Shown piece by piece: positions 1-10,199 of a stretch of 64,000 bases of DNA (positions are counted from its first letter, which is position 1; every line of letters begins with the position of its first letter). Made by a program: the position numbers and the translations under genes. The notes beneath the pieces were generated by a model. It had not been told where the DNA came from. It made no database searches and saw only the letters and a list, made by a program, of their open reading frames with translations. This stretch comes from Limnoperna fortunei (taxonomy: Eukaryota; Mollusca; Bivalvia; Mytilida; Modiolidae), in assembly GCA_944474755.1 (NCBI GenBank), contig OX104112.1, forward strand, positions 58,323,176-58,387,175, read 5' to 3'.

Positions 1-3000
1 AGCAAATATGTACACAAGTGTGATAGTGTTTGTGACAGGGCTTGCAACTATGCTAGTTTCAGCAGGAATGCTCTTTGGGTTTGTTTTACATGTCACAGAA
101 AGCTGTTGAGTGGAAAAATGCCTGCAGAAAGTCATGCAAATAATTTATATCTAGAAGAGGTTCCTCCAGAACTTGCATTAAACAAATTAGAGCAACATTT
201 GGTGGCACTACATATTCCATTTATGAAAATACTTGGATTGCCAAAGGGTGGACAAAAAGGAGTGCATGGTCCTGTTGTATGTGTTCCTTCAAACTTGCAA
301 AAACTTACTTCTTCTTTACCCCGATCAGACAATGAAAATAGACTTTTGGCAGTAAAATTAAAGCGAAAAATAGAATATAAAGGGTATGAGGAATACCAGT
401 ATATAAGTACAAAAAAAATTGACGAAGCTTTAAACTATTTAAAGCAAAACAATACTTGGTATTCAGATGTCCGACTTTCTGAAAATTGGCTTAATCCTAT
501 TCCAGAAGAACCACTCGTGGGGCAATCTATTTTCACTGATGAAAGGGAACATTCTGACCATTTAGATAAAGATCATGAATCTAAAAAAGAGAATACCATA
601 TCAGTTGACATGAACAAAGATGAATTGTTGCCAATTGGAGTTGAAAAATGTGATGAAGATGAATCATATCTAGATGATAAACTAAGAGGTGTCCAATTAG
701 ATTCGAGTCTTCAACCAGCAGATATTGGACAAGAAATTCTAGACCAATGTTTTGATGAGGTATTTAATATTTCTCCAGCGGAAGGTAATAAACCTGTAAG
801 TGTATTACAAGAAAATGGCATTGAAGCCAAATCATTCCCAGCACATTTTCCAAGTGGTAAAAATACATTCAATGAAGAAAGGGAAGAAAAGCTATCATTG
901 CTTCGTTATTTTAATATGCGGTTAATGAGTGTAGACAACAGATTTGCAAAAGACGCCTCATATATATTTTTTGCTCAGTATTTGTCAGAACTTGATAAAG
1001 TGTTATCAAGTGTACAAATTGCTCTGAGAAAAGAATTTCCAGTAACAACTGATGGTAAAAAGATTACATGTAACATATTGATGGATAAGGATTCTCTTAG
1101 GAATTTAATAAAAAAAGATGAAGCTATCAAATACCTAAAACCAGTACGTGGAACACCTCCTTATTGGCAAGCGGCACAAAAAGATATGTTTGCTATGATA
1201 AGACAGTTGGGGAAACCAACATTTTTCTGTTCATTTTCTTCTGCAGATTTTAGATGGTCTGAAATGCTTGAAACTGTTATGAAACAACAAGGTGACACCA
1301 GAAACATTGAAGATCTTGATTGGAAAGAGAAATGTAAGATTTTGTATAGTAATCCTGTTACTTTGGCAAGAATGTTTGATAATAGATTCCATACTTTTCT
1401 CAAAGAAGTGATTATGTCTGATGCTAACCCAATAGGTAAAGTTATTGATTACTTCTACAGGATAGAATTTCAGCAGAGAGGATCTCCTCATTGTCATTGT
1501 TTATTTTGGATTGAAGGTGCTCCAATATTTGGCATGGATAGTAACAGTGATGTTGTAAATTTTATCAATAAGTATATCACATGTGAAATACCTAAGGAAG
1601 AGAATGATCCAGAACTTTATGAAATGGTTACTTCGCTTCATCAGCATAGCAAGAATCATTCCAAATCATGTAAAAAGAAAGGAACAGTTTGTCGTTTCAA
1701 CTTTCCAAGGCCACCATCTACTCAAACCTTCTTAGCTGAAACATCAGGGACTTGTGATGAATCAGAGTCGAATGTAGCACAGGCAAAAAAAAGGCTTAGT
1801 GAATTATGGAACTGTATACTTGATGAGACAAATCAAACAATGAATGTTAGTGAAGTGTTTAATAAAGTAGGTATGACACAAGCTGAGTTTGAAGACATCT
1901 GTTCTACTCTAGGAAAACGGAATACAGTTGTTCTTAAAAGGAATGTCAATGAGATCTACATTAATCAGTATAATGAACATCTTTTGAGAGCATGGAATGC
2001 TAACATGGACATACAGTATGTGTTAGATGAGTACTCCTGTGTGGTTTATATCATTAGCTACATTAGTAAAGCTGAAAGAGAATTAGGCTTGTTGTTACAA
2101 CAGACAAAAGTAGAAGCAGTTGAGGGCAACCTAAATGCTCAACAAACCATGAAAAAAGTTGGTACAGCTTACCTGCATCATAGGGAAATCAGTGCCCAAG
2201 AAGCAGTTTACAGGGTGACTGGAATGAATTTAAAGGAATGTTCAAGAAAAGTAGAATTCATACCATTAGGACCTAATCCATGTAGGATGAGTATTCCTTT
2301 GAAGGAACTTGAAAAAGCAAAACATGCCTCTCAAGGTAGCAATGATGATGAAACTACAGATGATGAATCAATGTGGATGACAAGTATTGTGGACAGGTAC
2401 AAGGAGAGGCCAAGATTAGAATCATTTGAAGAAATGTGCTTAGCTCAGTTTTGCTCCGATTACAGTGTCCTTGCCAAGTCACAGGTGCCAAACAAGTTAA
2501 ATCAGCAGACAACATTTAAACTTAGTAACAATATTGGATACATACGGAAACGCACGAGAACTAAACCAGCTGTTATCAGGTATCCAAGGTTTTCTGTCGA
2601 GACAGCTCCAGAAAAGTATTATCAGAGCATGCTTCAGTTGTTCTTGCCTTACCGCATAGATCAGCAATTGAAACCACCACAGTTTGAGACTTATGAGAAA
2701 TTTTACAATGAAGGGTTTGTTAAATTAAGCAGTAGCAAGACACCTACAGATGTAAAGAGTGTTGTAGAAAGTAACAAAGCCAATTATGTGAAAGTTGATG
2801 AGGCTCTTGAAAATGCTGAAAGAGATTTAGAAGAGAGGGGATATAGAGAAGATGCATGGGCTGAATTATGTCCAGAAAACGAAGTAGATAGACTAGAGTG
2901 TATATTGGAAGGCACATCTACTACAGTAGTTGAAGAAGATGTAACTGATGAATCAATACCCGATCTAAATCAGCATGAATCATCACTAGGAACAAACCTG

Positions 3001-5148
3001 TTAACCTCGACCCTTTTTCCAAAGAATGAAGTTATTCCTTTACTCAGAAGCATGAATGATAAACAAAGAGAAATATTCTATAAAATAAGAGAATGGTGTT
3101 TAAAGAAAGCAAACGGTGAAGATGTTTTACCTTTTCATGTTTTTGTTACTGGCGGTGGTGGAACTGGAAAGAGTCATTTGATCAAGTGTCTGTATTATGA
3201 AATGACAAGAATACTGTCCAAGATTGTAGACCATCCTGATGAAGCCACTGTACTCTTGACTGCTCCTACTGGTACAGCTGCTTTTAATATTTCCGGTATG
3301 ACAATACACAGTGCTTTAGGTATCTACAAAAGTCTTTCCATGGATCATGCACTTTTAAGTGAAGACAAGATAAACAGTTTGAGATCAAAATATGATTCAC
3401 TGCAGGTCATTATCATAGATGAAATTTCTATGGTAAACAAAAGAATGTTATTTTTTATTCATGAACGATTAAGGCAAATAAAAAAAATGCCGGAAGATAA
3501 ATTCTTCGGAGGTGTGTCAGTCATTGCAGTTGGTGATTTTTATCAACTACCCCCAGTAAAAACCAAGAAATCTGACAAGTTGTATGTTGATGATCCTTCA
3601 AACCCAATGAACCAGTTATGGATCGAGTTGTTTGAGATTGTTGAATTAGATGAAATTATGCGTCAGAAGAGCAACAGTAATTTAGCCGAGATGTTGAACA
3701 GACTGAGAGTTAGATCTAAGGACACTGATATTGCTGAGATTGATTTGTCAATGTTGAAAACTTGTATGAAGCAAGGACCAGTACATGCTCTTCACATTTT
3801 TGCAACCAATGCAGAGATTCAAACCCACAACAATGAAATGGTCATGAAACTAGACTCTGAAGTCAGATTGGTTGAAGCTGAAGACTACCAGAAAGTAAAG
3901 TCAAGTGGACAACTTATTAAAATGAAATCAAATTTTACAGACAAAGACTTGCAGTTGCCATCTTCAATGCTACTTGCTGTTGGTGCTAGGGTAATGTTGA
4001 CAAAGAATGTAGATATACAAGATGGACTAGTTAATGGTGTTATAGGCACAATTAGAGAAATTGTTCAGAGTAGACCAAACTCCTTACCTCAGATAATATT
4101 TATTCAATTTGACAATGTAAATGTTGGCAAAAAGACTAAACTGCTAAAGAACGTTGGTGGTAACAGATGTGTTGGAATAGAACCATGTACAGAAGATGTT
4201 CCTAAAAGAAATGGAAGTAGAAAACAGTTTCCACTGCAGCTTGCCTGGGCATGTACAATACACAAAGTTCAGGGTTTAACTGTCCAAGAATGTGTTGTTG
4301 ATCTCAACAAATGCTTCTCTTGTGGCCAGGCCTATGTTGCTTTGAGTAGAGTTACATCCATTCAGGGCTTATACATTAAAGACATAGAAGAAAAAAAGTT
4401 GAAGTCCAAGATTTTCTGTGATTCTGATGTTGCTAGTGGTCTGTCAAAAATGAAGCAATTTTTACAAGAAAAAGAACATTGTTCAACAACTGACAACATA
4501 ACATTTCTGTATCATAACATTGAAGGATTGGTGAACCACATTGAAGATCTAAATAGAAACCCTGTACTTAAAAAAGTGGATTTCATTTGCTTGACAGAAA
4601 CGTGGTTAGAACAAGAAGTGAACTGTAATCTTGAAGGATTTACATTTAATCACATTTCAAGATCTCAGGCATACAATGCTAACTCACAGTTATTTGCATT
4701 ATTAAAGCAAATGCAGCATGGAGGTGTTGGGGTTTTTTACAAAACCAGTTCTATGTATGAAAAGGTTCATCTGTCATATACAAATCTAGAATGCTTCATG
4801 TTCAAAGTGATTCCTCTAGACTTAGTTGTTGTTACAATCTACAGAAGTCCAAAGTACAATCTAAATTGTTTTATGGAAAATTTTAGTCAGTTAGTTCAAA
4901 GGTTGTTGTTAGTTACAGAAAGAGTTCTAATTTTTGGTGACTTTAATGAAAATATATTGAATGATGAGGAAATTGTCCTGAATTACATGAAATCAAATGG
5001 ATTTATACAGTGTGTGACAAAACCAACAACTGAAGGTGGTACTTTGATTGATCATGTATACATTCGAGGAATTGGCAATTTCAACATTTCTGTTTTGCCA
5101 ACTTATTACAGTTACCACGAGTCAATTCTGATAAAAATAAGACGTTAA
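1..5148 (+). CDS. Helitron (Helentron-type) Rep/helicase/endonuclease polyprotein, 5'-partial
   Basis: This is the rolling-circle transposase of an autonomous Helitron. The frame is open to the first base of the window, so the true start lies upstream; the first ATG (118) is internal because conserved-looking sequence precedes it (Cys codons at 19, 31, 43, 82 and 91, then HRKLLSGKMP, as in the DUF6570 region common in these proteins). Seen in order: HUH endonuclease motif HCHC at 1489-1500; the two-tyrosine motif YIISYISK at 2047-2070; Pif1-type superfamily 1 helicase with Walker A GGGGTGKS at 3151-3174, Walker B IIIDE ending 3423, GDFYQLPPV near 3532, and QGQAYVALSR-like motif VI near 4324; then a C-terminal exonuclease-endonuclease-phosphatase domain from about 4495 (TETWL, YRSP, GDFN at 4936-4947, LIDHVY, final YHES). 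A fused C-terminal endonuclease is the mark of Helentrons (Helitron2) in animals. The frame is intact over more than 1,700 codons, so the copy is young or still active. Confidence 0.93.
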   Translation, partial: SKYVHKCDSVCDRACNYASFSRNALWVCFTCHRKLLSGKMPAESHANNLYLEEVPPELALNKLEQHLVALHIPFMKILGLPKGGQKGVHGPVVCVPSNLQKLTSSLPRSDNENRLLAVKLKRKIEYKGYEEYQYISTKKIDEALNYLKQNNTWYSDVRLSENWLNPIPEEPLVGQSIFTDEREHSDHLDKDHESKKENTISVDMNKDELLPIGVEKCDEDESYLDDKLRGVQLDSSLQPADIGQEILDQCFDEVFNISPAEGNKPVSVLQENGIEAKSFPAHFPSGKNTFNEEREEKLSLLRYFNMRLMSVDNRFAKDASYIFFAQYLSELDKVLSSVQIALRKEFPVTTDGKKITCNILMDKDSLRNLIKKDEAIKYLKPVRGTPPYWQAAQKDMFAMIRQLGKPTFFCSFSSADFRWSEMLETVMKQQGDTRNIEDLDWKEKCKILYSNPVTLARMFDNRFHTFLKEVIMSDANPIGKVIDYFYRIEFQQRGSPHCHCLFWIEGAPIFGMDSNSDVVNFINKYITCEIPKEENDPELYEMVTSLHQHSKNHSKSCKKKGTVCRFNFPRPPSTQTFLAETSGTCDESESNVAQAKKRLSELWNCILDETNQTMNVSEVFNKVGMTQAEFEDICSTLGKRNTVVLKRNVNEIYINQYNEHLLRAWNANMDIQYVLDEYSCVVYIISYISKAERELGLLLQQTKVEAVEGNLNAQQTMKKVGTAYLHHREISAQEAVYRVTGMNLKECSRKVEFIPLGPNPCRMSIPLKELEKAKHASQGSNDDETTDDESMWMTSIVDRYKERPRLESFEEMCLAQFCSDYSVLAKSQVPNKLNQQTTFKLSNNIGYIRKRTRTKPAVIRYPRFSVETAPEKYYQSMLQLFLPYRIDQQLKPPQFETYEKFYNEGFVKLSSSKTPTDVKSVVESNKANYVKVDEALENAERDLEERGYREDAWAELCPENEVDRLECILEGTSTTVVEEDVTDESIPDLNQHESSLGTNLLTSTLFPKNEVIPLLRSMNDKQREIFYKIREWCLKKANGEDVLPFHVFVTGGGGTGKSHLIKCLYYEMTRILSKIVDHPDEATVLLTAPTGTAAFNISGMTIHSALGIYKSLSMDHALLSEDKINSLRSKYDSLQVIIIDEISMVNKRMLFFIHERLRQIKKMPEDKFFGGVSVIAVGDFYQLPPVKTKKSDKLYVDDPSNPMNQLWIELFEIVELDEIMRQKSNSNLAEMLNRLRVRSKDTDIAEIDLSMLKTCMKQGPVHALHIFATNAEIQTHNNEMVMKLDSEVRLVEAEDYQKVKSSGQLIKMKSNFTDKDLQLPSSMLLAVGARVMLTKNVDIQDGLVNGVIGTIREIVQSRPNSLPQIIFIQFDNVNVGKKTKLLKNVGGNRCVGIEPCTEDVPKRNGSRKQFPLQLAWACTIHKVQGLTVQECVVDLNKCFSCGQAYVALSRVTSIQGLYIKDIEEKKLKSKIFCDSDVASGLSKMKQFLQEKEHCSTTDNITFLYHNIEGLVNHIEDLNRNPVLKKVDFICLTETWLEQEVNCNLEGFTFNHISRSQAYNANSQLFALLKQMQHGGVGVFYKTSSMYEKVHLSYTNLECFMFKVIPLDLVVVTIYRSPKYNLNCFMENFSQLVQRLLLVTERVLIFGDFNENILNDEEIVLNYMKSNGFIQCVTKPTTEGGTLIDHVYIRGIGNFNISVLPTYYSYHESILIKIRR

Positions 5149-5380
5149 ATTTTTAAACAGATGTAAGATTATAAAGTTGAGCATGCAGTAGTCATAATTA
5201 TTGGTAATCATGCAAGTTGTATTTGAAAGGTAGGATTTAAAAAAAATTACACAAATTTGCCTCCCATAAATCCAACCCTACGTCCACGTCGTGGGAGGTG
5301 GGTACTTGTGCAAAATTTTTTGTTTGCACAAGTAGCTAACAGGGCTCTGGTACTTTCCATTACACCTTTTCTACTTGCAG
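5149..5380 (+). repeat. Helitron 3' region with two hairpins
   Basis: Non-coding sequence just after the Helitron stop codon. Two inverted repeats stand out: cctccca (5260-5266) pairing with tgggagg (5292-5298), and a perfect 11-bp stem acttgtgcaaa (5304-5314) with tttgcacaagt (5323-5333) around an 8-nt loop. A short hairpin close to the 3' end is the termination signal in Helitrons. CTAA follows the second stem at 5336-5339. The exact element end is not proven, since no second copy or empty site is in the window. Confidence 0.55.
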
Positions 5381-5428
5381 GCATTAGATAGTTCCTCAGA
5401 AGTTTTGCTAAATTGTAAGTACATCTTG
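5381..5428 (+). other. Candidate duplicated exon, copy 1
   Basis: An acceptor (ctacttgcag) precedes 16 open codons ending SSEVLLNCKYIL and a GTAAGT donor at 5429. A second GTAAGT lies at 5415, so the exon could end earlier. It resembles the segment at 6201-6311, which ends SSEVLLHWKNIL before another GTAAGT. Both are phase 0 and a multiple of three long. It may belong to the coiled-coil gene downstream, but no transcript evidence is available. Confidence 0.25.
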
Positions 5429-5845
5429 GTAAGTATGCATGTGTTTACTAACATTTTCTGTACCAGAAATGGTAGTAAATGTAAGGTAAATCTTGAAATG
5501 TTTATGGCATTAACATTTAGGAGAAAAATATTTTTTGCAGAAAAGTTTTTTTAATAAATTACCTTTACAGATAACTTGTTCCGAAACAAAACATTGTTTT
5601 GTTGAAACACAAAAGATAACAAAATGCCACTTCTAATTGTAAAAGTACTTAATTTCACTAAAGCATCCTGATTCATGTTTATCCTTTTCTGTTTATTTGC
5701 TGAAAGCCCCTTGTACATAATGTTTTTGTCAGCCCTTTTAAAATCAATTGACAGAATCCTAAGTTATCAATCGAAGGTTTTAAAACACAGGTTCTGTCTC
5801 AAAGGCATGTTTACAATATTATCTTTTACAGTATCCAGTTTAGTC

Positions 5846-5992
5846 ATAAACCACTTCCAGTTTTCCTACCGAAGGTCAGGGGTTTTCAACAGGTACTCCG
5901 GCTTCCTACCTCAATAAAAACTGGACGCCATGATATAGCTGAAAAATTGCTGAAAATTGCGTCAAAACACCATTCAAACAAATAAACCACTT
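5846..5992 (+). mobile_element. 5'-truncated tRNA-derived SINE with 11-bp target-site duplication
   Basis: The body (about 5857-5981) is the 3' half of the SINE seen many times downstream: ccagttttcc, a gggg run, ctccggcttcc, aataaaaactggac, gccatgatatagctgaaaaattgctg and a caaacaaa tail. It is flanked by perfect direct repeats ataaaccactt at 5846-5856 and 5982-5992. 5' truncation with an intact duplication is what LINE-driven target-primed insertion leaves. Confidence 0.85.
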
Positions 5993-6200
5993 TCCGTAAC
6001 AATTCAAGGAGAAATAACTCAACAGAGTATGCTTATTTACATTTTCGCAAAAATTTTGAAAAGAAATATTTTGACCATTTATTGTCTGCTTCAATCTTCT
6101 ATAGTTTTTGCATTGGTGTATTTGAGTGATGGGGGCCATTTTGAAAATAAATATCACTTTTTGGTCATTAGATGTATTTATCTTTTACTTTCAATTACAG

Positions 6201-6311
6201 CTCTCTTTTTGCATGGATTATTTTGCAATTTCTGGAGAACTCGCTTTAACTGTAAACAAAAGATACATGTTTTTTTCCTCTGAGGTTTTGCTACATTGGA
6301 AAAACATCTTG
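6201..6311 (+). other. Candidate duplicated exon, copy 2
   Basis: Sequence after acceptor tcaattacag, 37 open codons ending SSEVLLHWKNIL, then donor GTAAGT at 6312. The last 12 codons resemble the copy at 5381-5428. Phase 0 at both ends. It would join the exon at 10128 in frame only if the later acceptor (exon start 10130) is used there. Confidence 0.25.
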
Positions 6312-6404
6312 GTAAGTAAACATATAAAAATTAAGAGTCAAACATTATTTAGACATATAATGATTGTTAAGTACTGTTATGTCCTTTTCTATCCACTTTA
6401 ATGT

Positions 6405-9400
6405 ATGTCATCCTGATTCTAATAATATATGGTTGTGATGTCCTTTTTATAATGGCTACCTTGTTGCTATGATATGATCTTGACCTTTGGCTCAAGTGGG
6501 AGTTCTTTTCCTACTGATAACTTTAAACCTAAATGTTTACTATATCATCTCAAACCATCTTCAAGTTACAACCGATTAACTGAAAGACATCAAGCATTGT
6601 AACTCAAAATGGTTTATCAAACAGTTTCCTACTAAAACGAAATGAAGGTCTTGATAAGAGGAGTATTTTCCCCATTTATTGTTTGCTTCTCTTTTATCGT
6701 TTTTGTCTCGCCTGCAACGAAAGTCGCTGGAGGCGAGACATATGTATGGGAATCCGGCAGCGACGTAAACACTTGGACATCTTGCTTCATATATTTGTAA
6801 GCCCAAGCCCTAGGTCCATCAAATTTGGTCCAGAGGTAGATTATGATGAGTACTTGCCAGTAAGTCACCTGTCACATGACCTTGACCGCAATTGCACGGT
6901 CCAGCGACTACGTTAAAGTTTTTTGGGTTATGGCAGTTTCTCTGTAACTATGCATGGTAGGATGACAATATTTGGTATATAGGTTGCTGATGAATAGAAC
7001 ATGACTGTCTGGTAGGTGCCACCTGACCTTGACCTCAATTTCACGGTCCAGTGACTACGTTAAAGTTTTTGTATTAGGACAGCTCCTCTGTAACTATGCA
7101 TTGTATGGTGACAATTTTTGGTATACAGGCCGCTACTGATCACTAATGCTATTTACATAATGCTTATGACAAAATTTGTTTTCGTTACTGATGCGGAATG
7201 CATGCGAGACGTTTTTCTGTGTCCACACTTGTTTAGATATAGTGCTAATAAGACTAAAGCTGACCTTTGACCTTGACATTCAAATATATGTTACTAAGGA
7301 TCAATGAGAAAAAAATTACAAGTTGAAACACTTTTCCGGTCAAAAACACCTAAATATGAAGTAAAATGAAAAACAATTTGTGTTTTCACTCGTTGCCATA
7401 GGTAAATCAACACTTTGTACACATAAGATGTTAAAAAACGGTTAAGGTTTCTGAGATTATCTGCTAACAAGAGTTTTTCTGTTCGGGCAGATAACTTTGT
7501 TACTAAAAATAGATCTGTTTAAATCAACTGTCTTGTCAAATCTTGAAATTATATGTCGCAACAGTTTTTAGCAAACCTCTGCAGAAGAAGATAAATAATA
7601 ATAACAAACTGATATTTGTTCTGAAAAACAAATGTGAAAGTGTAGCCCATTACGGTCTGATTTTGAAAAATATACAGTATGAATGTTATGGACCTCTCTT
7701 TTCTGTTACTTTAGAACAGAATGTCACTTCCAGTCTTAAAAATGAGTTATTTGAGTAAAGAAAGTGGTCCCGAGCCAAAAATGTATGGTTGTTAAGACTT
7801 TCATTCAGTTGCTAGGGACAAAACACCATTCCGGTCATGAAATGACATACCTCAGTAAAGTACATCATTCTGATTCTAAAAATATATGGCTGCTAAGGAC
7901 TTTTTATAACGGTCACCTTGTTGCTATGGTATGACCTTGACCTATGACCTTTGACCTTTGGCTCAAATTGAAGCTCTTTTCCTACTGATCATGTTTAACC
8001 TATATGTTTACTATATTATCTCTAACCGTTTTCAATTTTTAACCAAAAAACCGATTAACCGAAATGCGTCAAGGGCAGTAACTCGAAAACGGTTCATCGC
8101 ACAGCTTCCGGTCAAATGTACCAAATGAAGGTCTTAATAAGAGGAGTATTTTTCCCATTTATTGTCTGCTCCTATCTTTTATGGTTTGCGAGATATAGTG
8201 CTAACAAGACCTATGGTGACCTTTGACCTTGACTTTTGACCTTTGACCTTGACATTTTTAAATGTAACATATGTCACTTAGGATCAATGGTGGTGGTCCC
8301 AAGTCTCTAGGACTTACGGTTTTTGAGAAAAAAATTTTGACGCGTTGCGACATTTTTCAGGTCAAAAACGCGTAAACAGGAAGTCGATTGGAAAAAAAAA
8401 ATTTGCATGACAAATCATCGCCATAGGACCAGCGACATTTTGTACACTTCAGATTTTAAGAATCGGTTACGGTTTCTGAGTTTATCTGCTAACAAGGGTT
8501 TTCGTGTTGGGGCAGATAACTCTGTTACTAAAAATAGATCGGTCTAAAAGCATGAGCCATGTCATCTCCGGATATGACCGATTGATGTTACCAAATATCG
8601 AAATGATACGTCCAGACACTTTTTGGCAAACCTCCGCGGAAGAAGAAAAATAATAATAATAATAATAATAATAATAATTAAAAAGTTCATTTGTTCTGAG
8701 AACAAATGAGAAGGTCTTTCCCACTGTTCCTCTGAAGTAAGAAAAGTTAGTTGATGCTATGGGATTTTGTGTCTTGCTATAGCACAAAATGTCACTTCCA
8801 GTCATAAAAATTAGTTATTTGAGTAAAGAAAGTGGTCCCAAACCAAAAAATATATGGGTTGTTAAGGACTTTCATTCGGTTGCTAGGGACAAAAGGCCAC
8901 TTCCGGTCATGAAATGACATATTTCAGTAAAGAACATCATTCTGATTCTAAAAATATATAGTTGCTAAGGACTTTTTATAACGGTCACCTTGTTGCTAGG
9001 GTATGACCTTGACCTATGACCTTTGATCTTTGGCTCAAATTGAAGCTCTTTTCCTACTGATCATGTTTAACCTATATGTTTACTATATTATCTCTAACCG
9101 TTTTCAAGTTTTAACCAAAAAACCGATTAACCGAAACGCGTCAAGGGCAGTAACTCAAAAATGGTCCATCGCACAGCTTTCGGTCAAATGTACCAAATGA
9201 AGGTCTCAATAAGTGGAGTATTTTTCCCATTTATTGTCTGCTTCTATCTTTTATGGTTTGCGAGATATAGTGCTAACAAGACCTATGGTGACCTTTGACC
9301 TTGACTTTTGACCTTTGACCTTGACATTTTTAAATGTAACATATGTCACTTAGGATCAATGGTGGTGGTCCCAAGTCTCTAGGACTTACGGTTTTTGAGA

Positions 9401-9720
9401 AAAAAATTTTGACGCGTTGCGACATTTTTCAGGTCAAAAACGCGTAAACAGGAAGTCGATTGGAAAAAAAAAATTTGCATGACAAATCATCGCCATAGGA
9501 CCAGCGACATTTTGTACACTTCAGATTTTAAGAATCGGTTACGGTTTCTGAGTTTATCTGCTAACAAGGGTTTTCGTGTTGGGGCAGATAACTCTGTTAC
9601 TAAAAATAGATCGGTCTAAAAGCATGAGCCATGTCATCTCCGGATATGACCGATTGATGTTACCAAGTATCGAAATGATACGTCCAGACACTTTTTGGCA
9701 AACCTCCGCGGAAGAAGAAA

Positions 9721-9753
<33 letters not shown>

Positions 9754-9760
9754 CATAAGA
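6405..9760 (+). repeat. Tandem array of a ~1.07 kb dispersed repeat (three units)
   Basis: The unit carries, in order, gaaagtggtccc, a 'gttgctagggacaaaa' block, 'tgaccttgacctatgacctttgacc', a segment with 'tgctaacaagacctatggtgacctttgaccttgac', and an AAT microsatellite. Unit 1 is diverged (about 6405-7620) and interrupted by the element at 6703-7234. Unit 2 runs from 7760 and unit 3 from 8828, a spacing of about 1,068 bp. Units 2 and 3 are almost identical between 8190-8690 and 9260-9760, so that duplication is recent. No coding capacity is seen. Confidence 0.8.
6703..7234 (+). mobile_element. Non-autonomous TIR element nested in repeat unit 1
   Basis: Starts tttttgtctcgcctgca and ends tgcatgcgagacgttttt (7199 onward), forming terminal inverted repeats, with a short tail gtgtccacacttg. 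The 5' end also folds on itself: tgtctcgcct (6704-6713) pairs perfectly with aggcgagaca (6731-6740). The flanks match uninterrupted units 2 and 3 ('cttttatggttt | gcgagatatagtgc'), which shows the insertion point. A diverged second copy in the same orientation lies at 34896-35407. Confidence 0.8.
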
Positions 9761-9900
9761 AAGACAAGAAGGTCTTTCCCTTGGAAAGGGGGAAAGACCT
9801 TAATAATCATAAGAAAGACAAGAAGGTCTTTCCCTTGGAAAAGGGGAAAGACCTTAATAACAGGAAGGCTTTCCACTCGGAAAGTGGAAAGCCTTAAATA
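9719..9900. repeat. AAT microsatellite followed by three hairpins, two in a 54-bp direct duplication
   Basis: After (AAT)n, three perfect 12-bp stems follow: aaggtctttccc at 9769-9780 with its complement at 9790-9801; the same at 9823-9834 and 9844-9855; and a related stem aaggctttccac at 9865-9876 with 9884-9895. The first two hairpins are a 54-bp tandem copy. The third keeps pairing through compensating changes (cc to ac, gg to gt). Confidence 0.8.
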
Positions 9901-10127
9901 AAACAATCGGATTCGGAAACAAGCAATTAGCTTATATTAATCCGTCTCCGTTATAATACAAACAATTTAAACATTAAACATACATAAAACATGCTTAATA
10001 AATTCCACGTTGACGGGTAAGCTATTCTTAACTTTGGTATCTGTTTGTTTTTTAAATAGAAATCGAAATAGACAAACTGTCTGCAGAAATCCAGAAAATT
10101 TACAGTTTGATATTTTTATCCTTACAG

Positions 10128-10199
10128 AGATCCAGACCGTGGAAGATCAGTTAACAGTAAACCATGGGGAGGTGATGGCTATTGAAAGTTTCTACAAAG
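10128..10199 (+). CDS. Coiled-coil gene exon n-2
   Basis: Reads (x)AG ATC CAG onward to TTC TAC AAA G; encodes IQTVEDQLTVNHGEVM and then AIESFYK. Ends phase 1. Confidence 0.65.

Noticed and set aside
5304..5333. Bacterial-type terminator
   Set aside because: A stem-loop with a T-rich loop, but the context is a eukaryotic Helitron, where a 3' hairpin has a different role.
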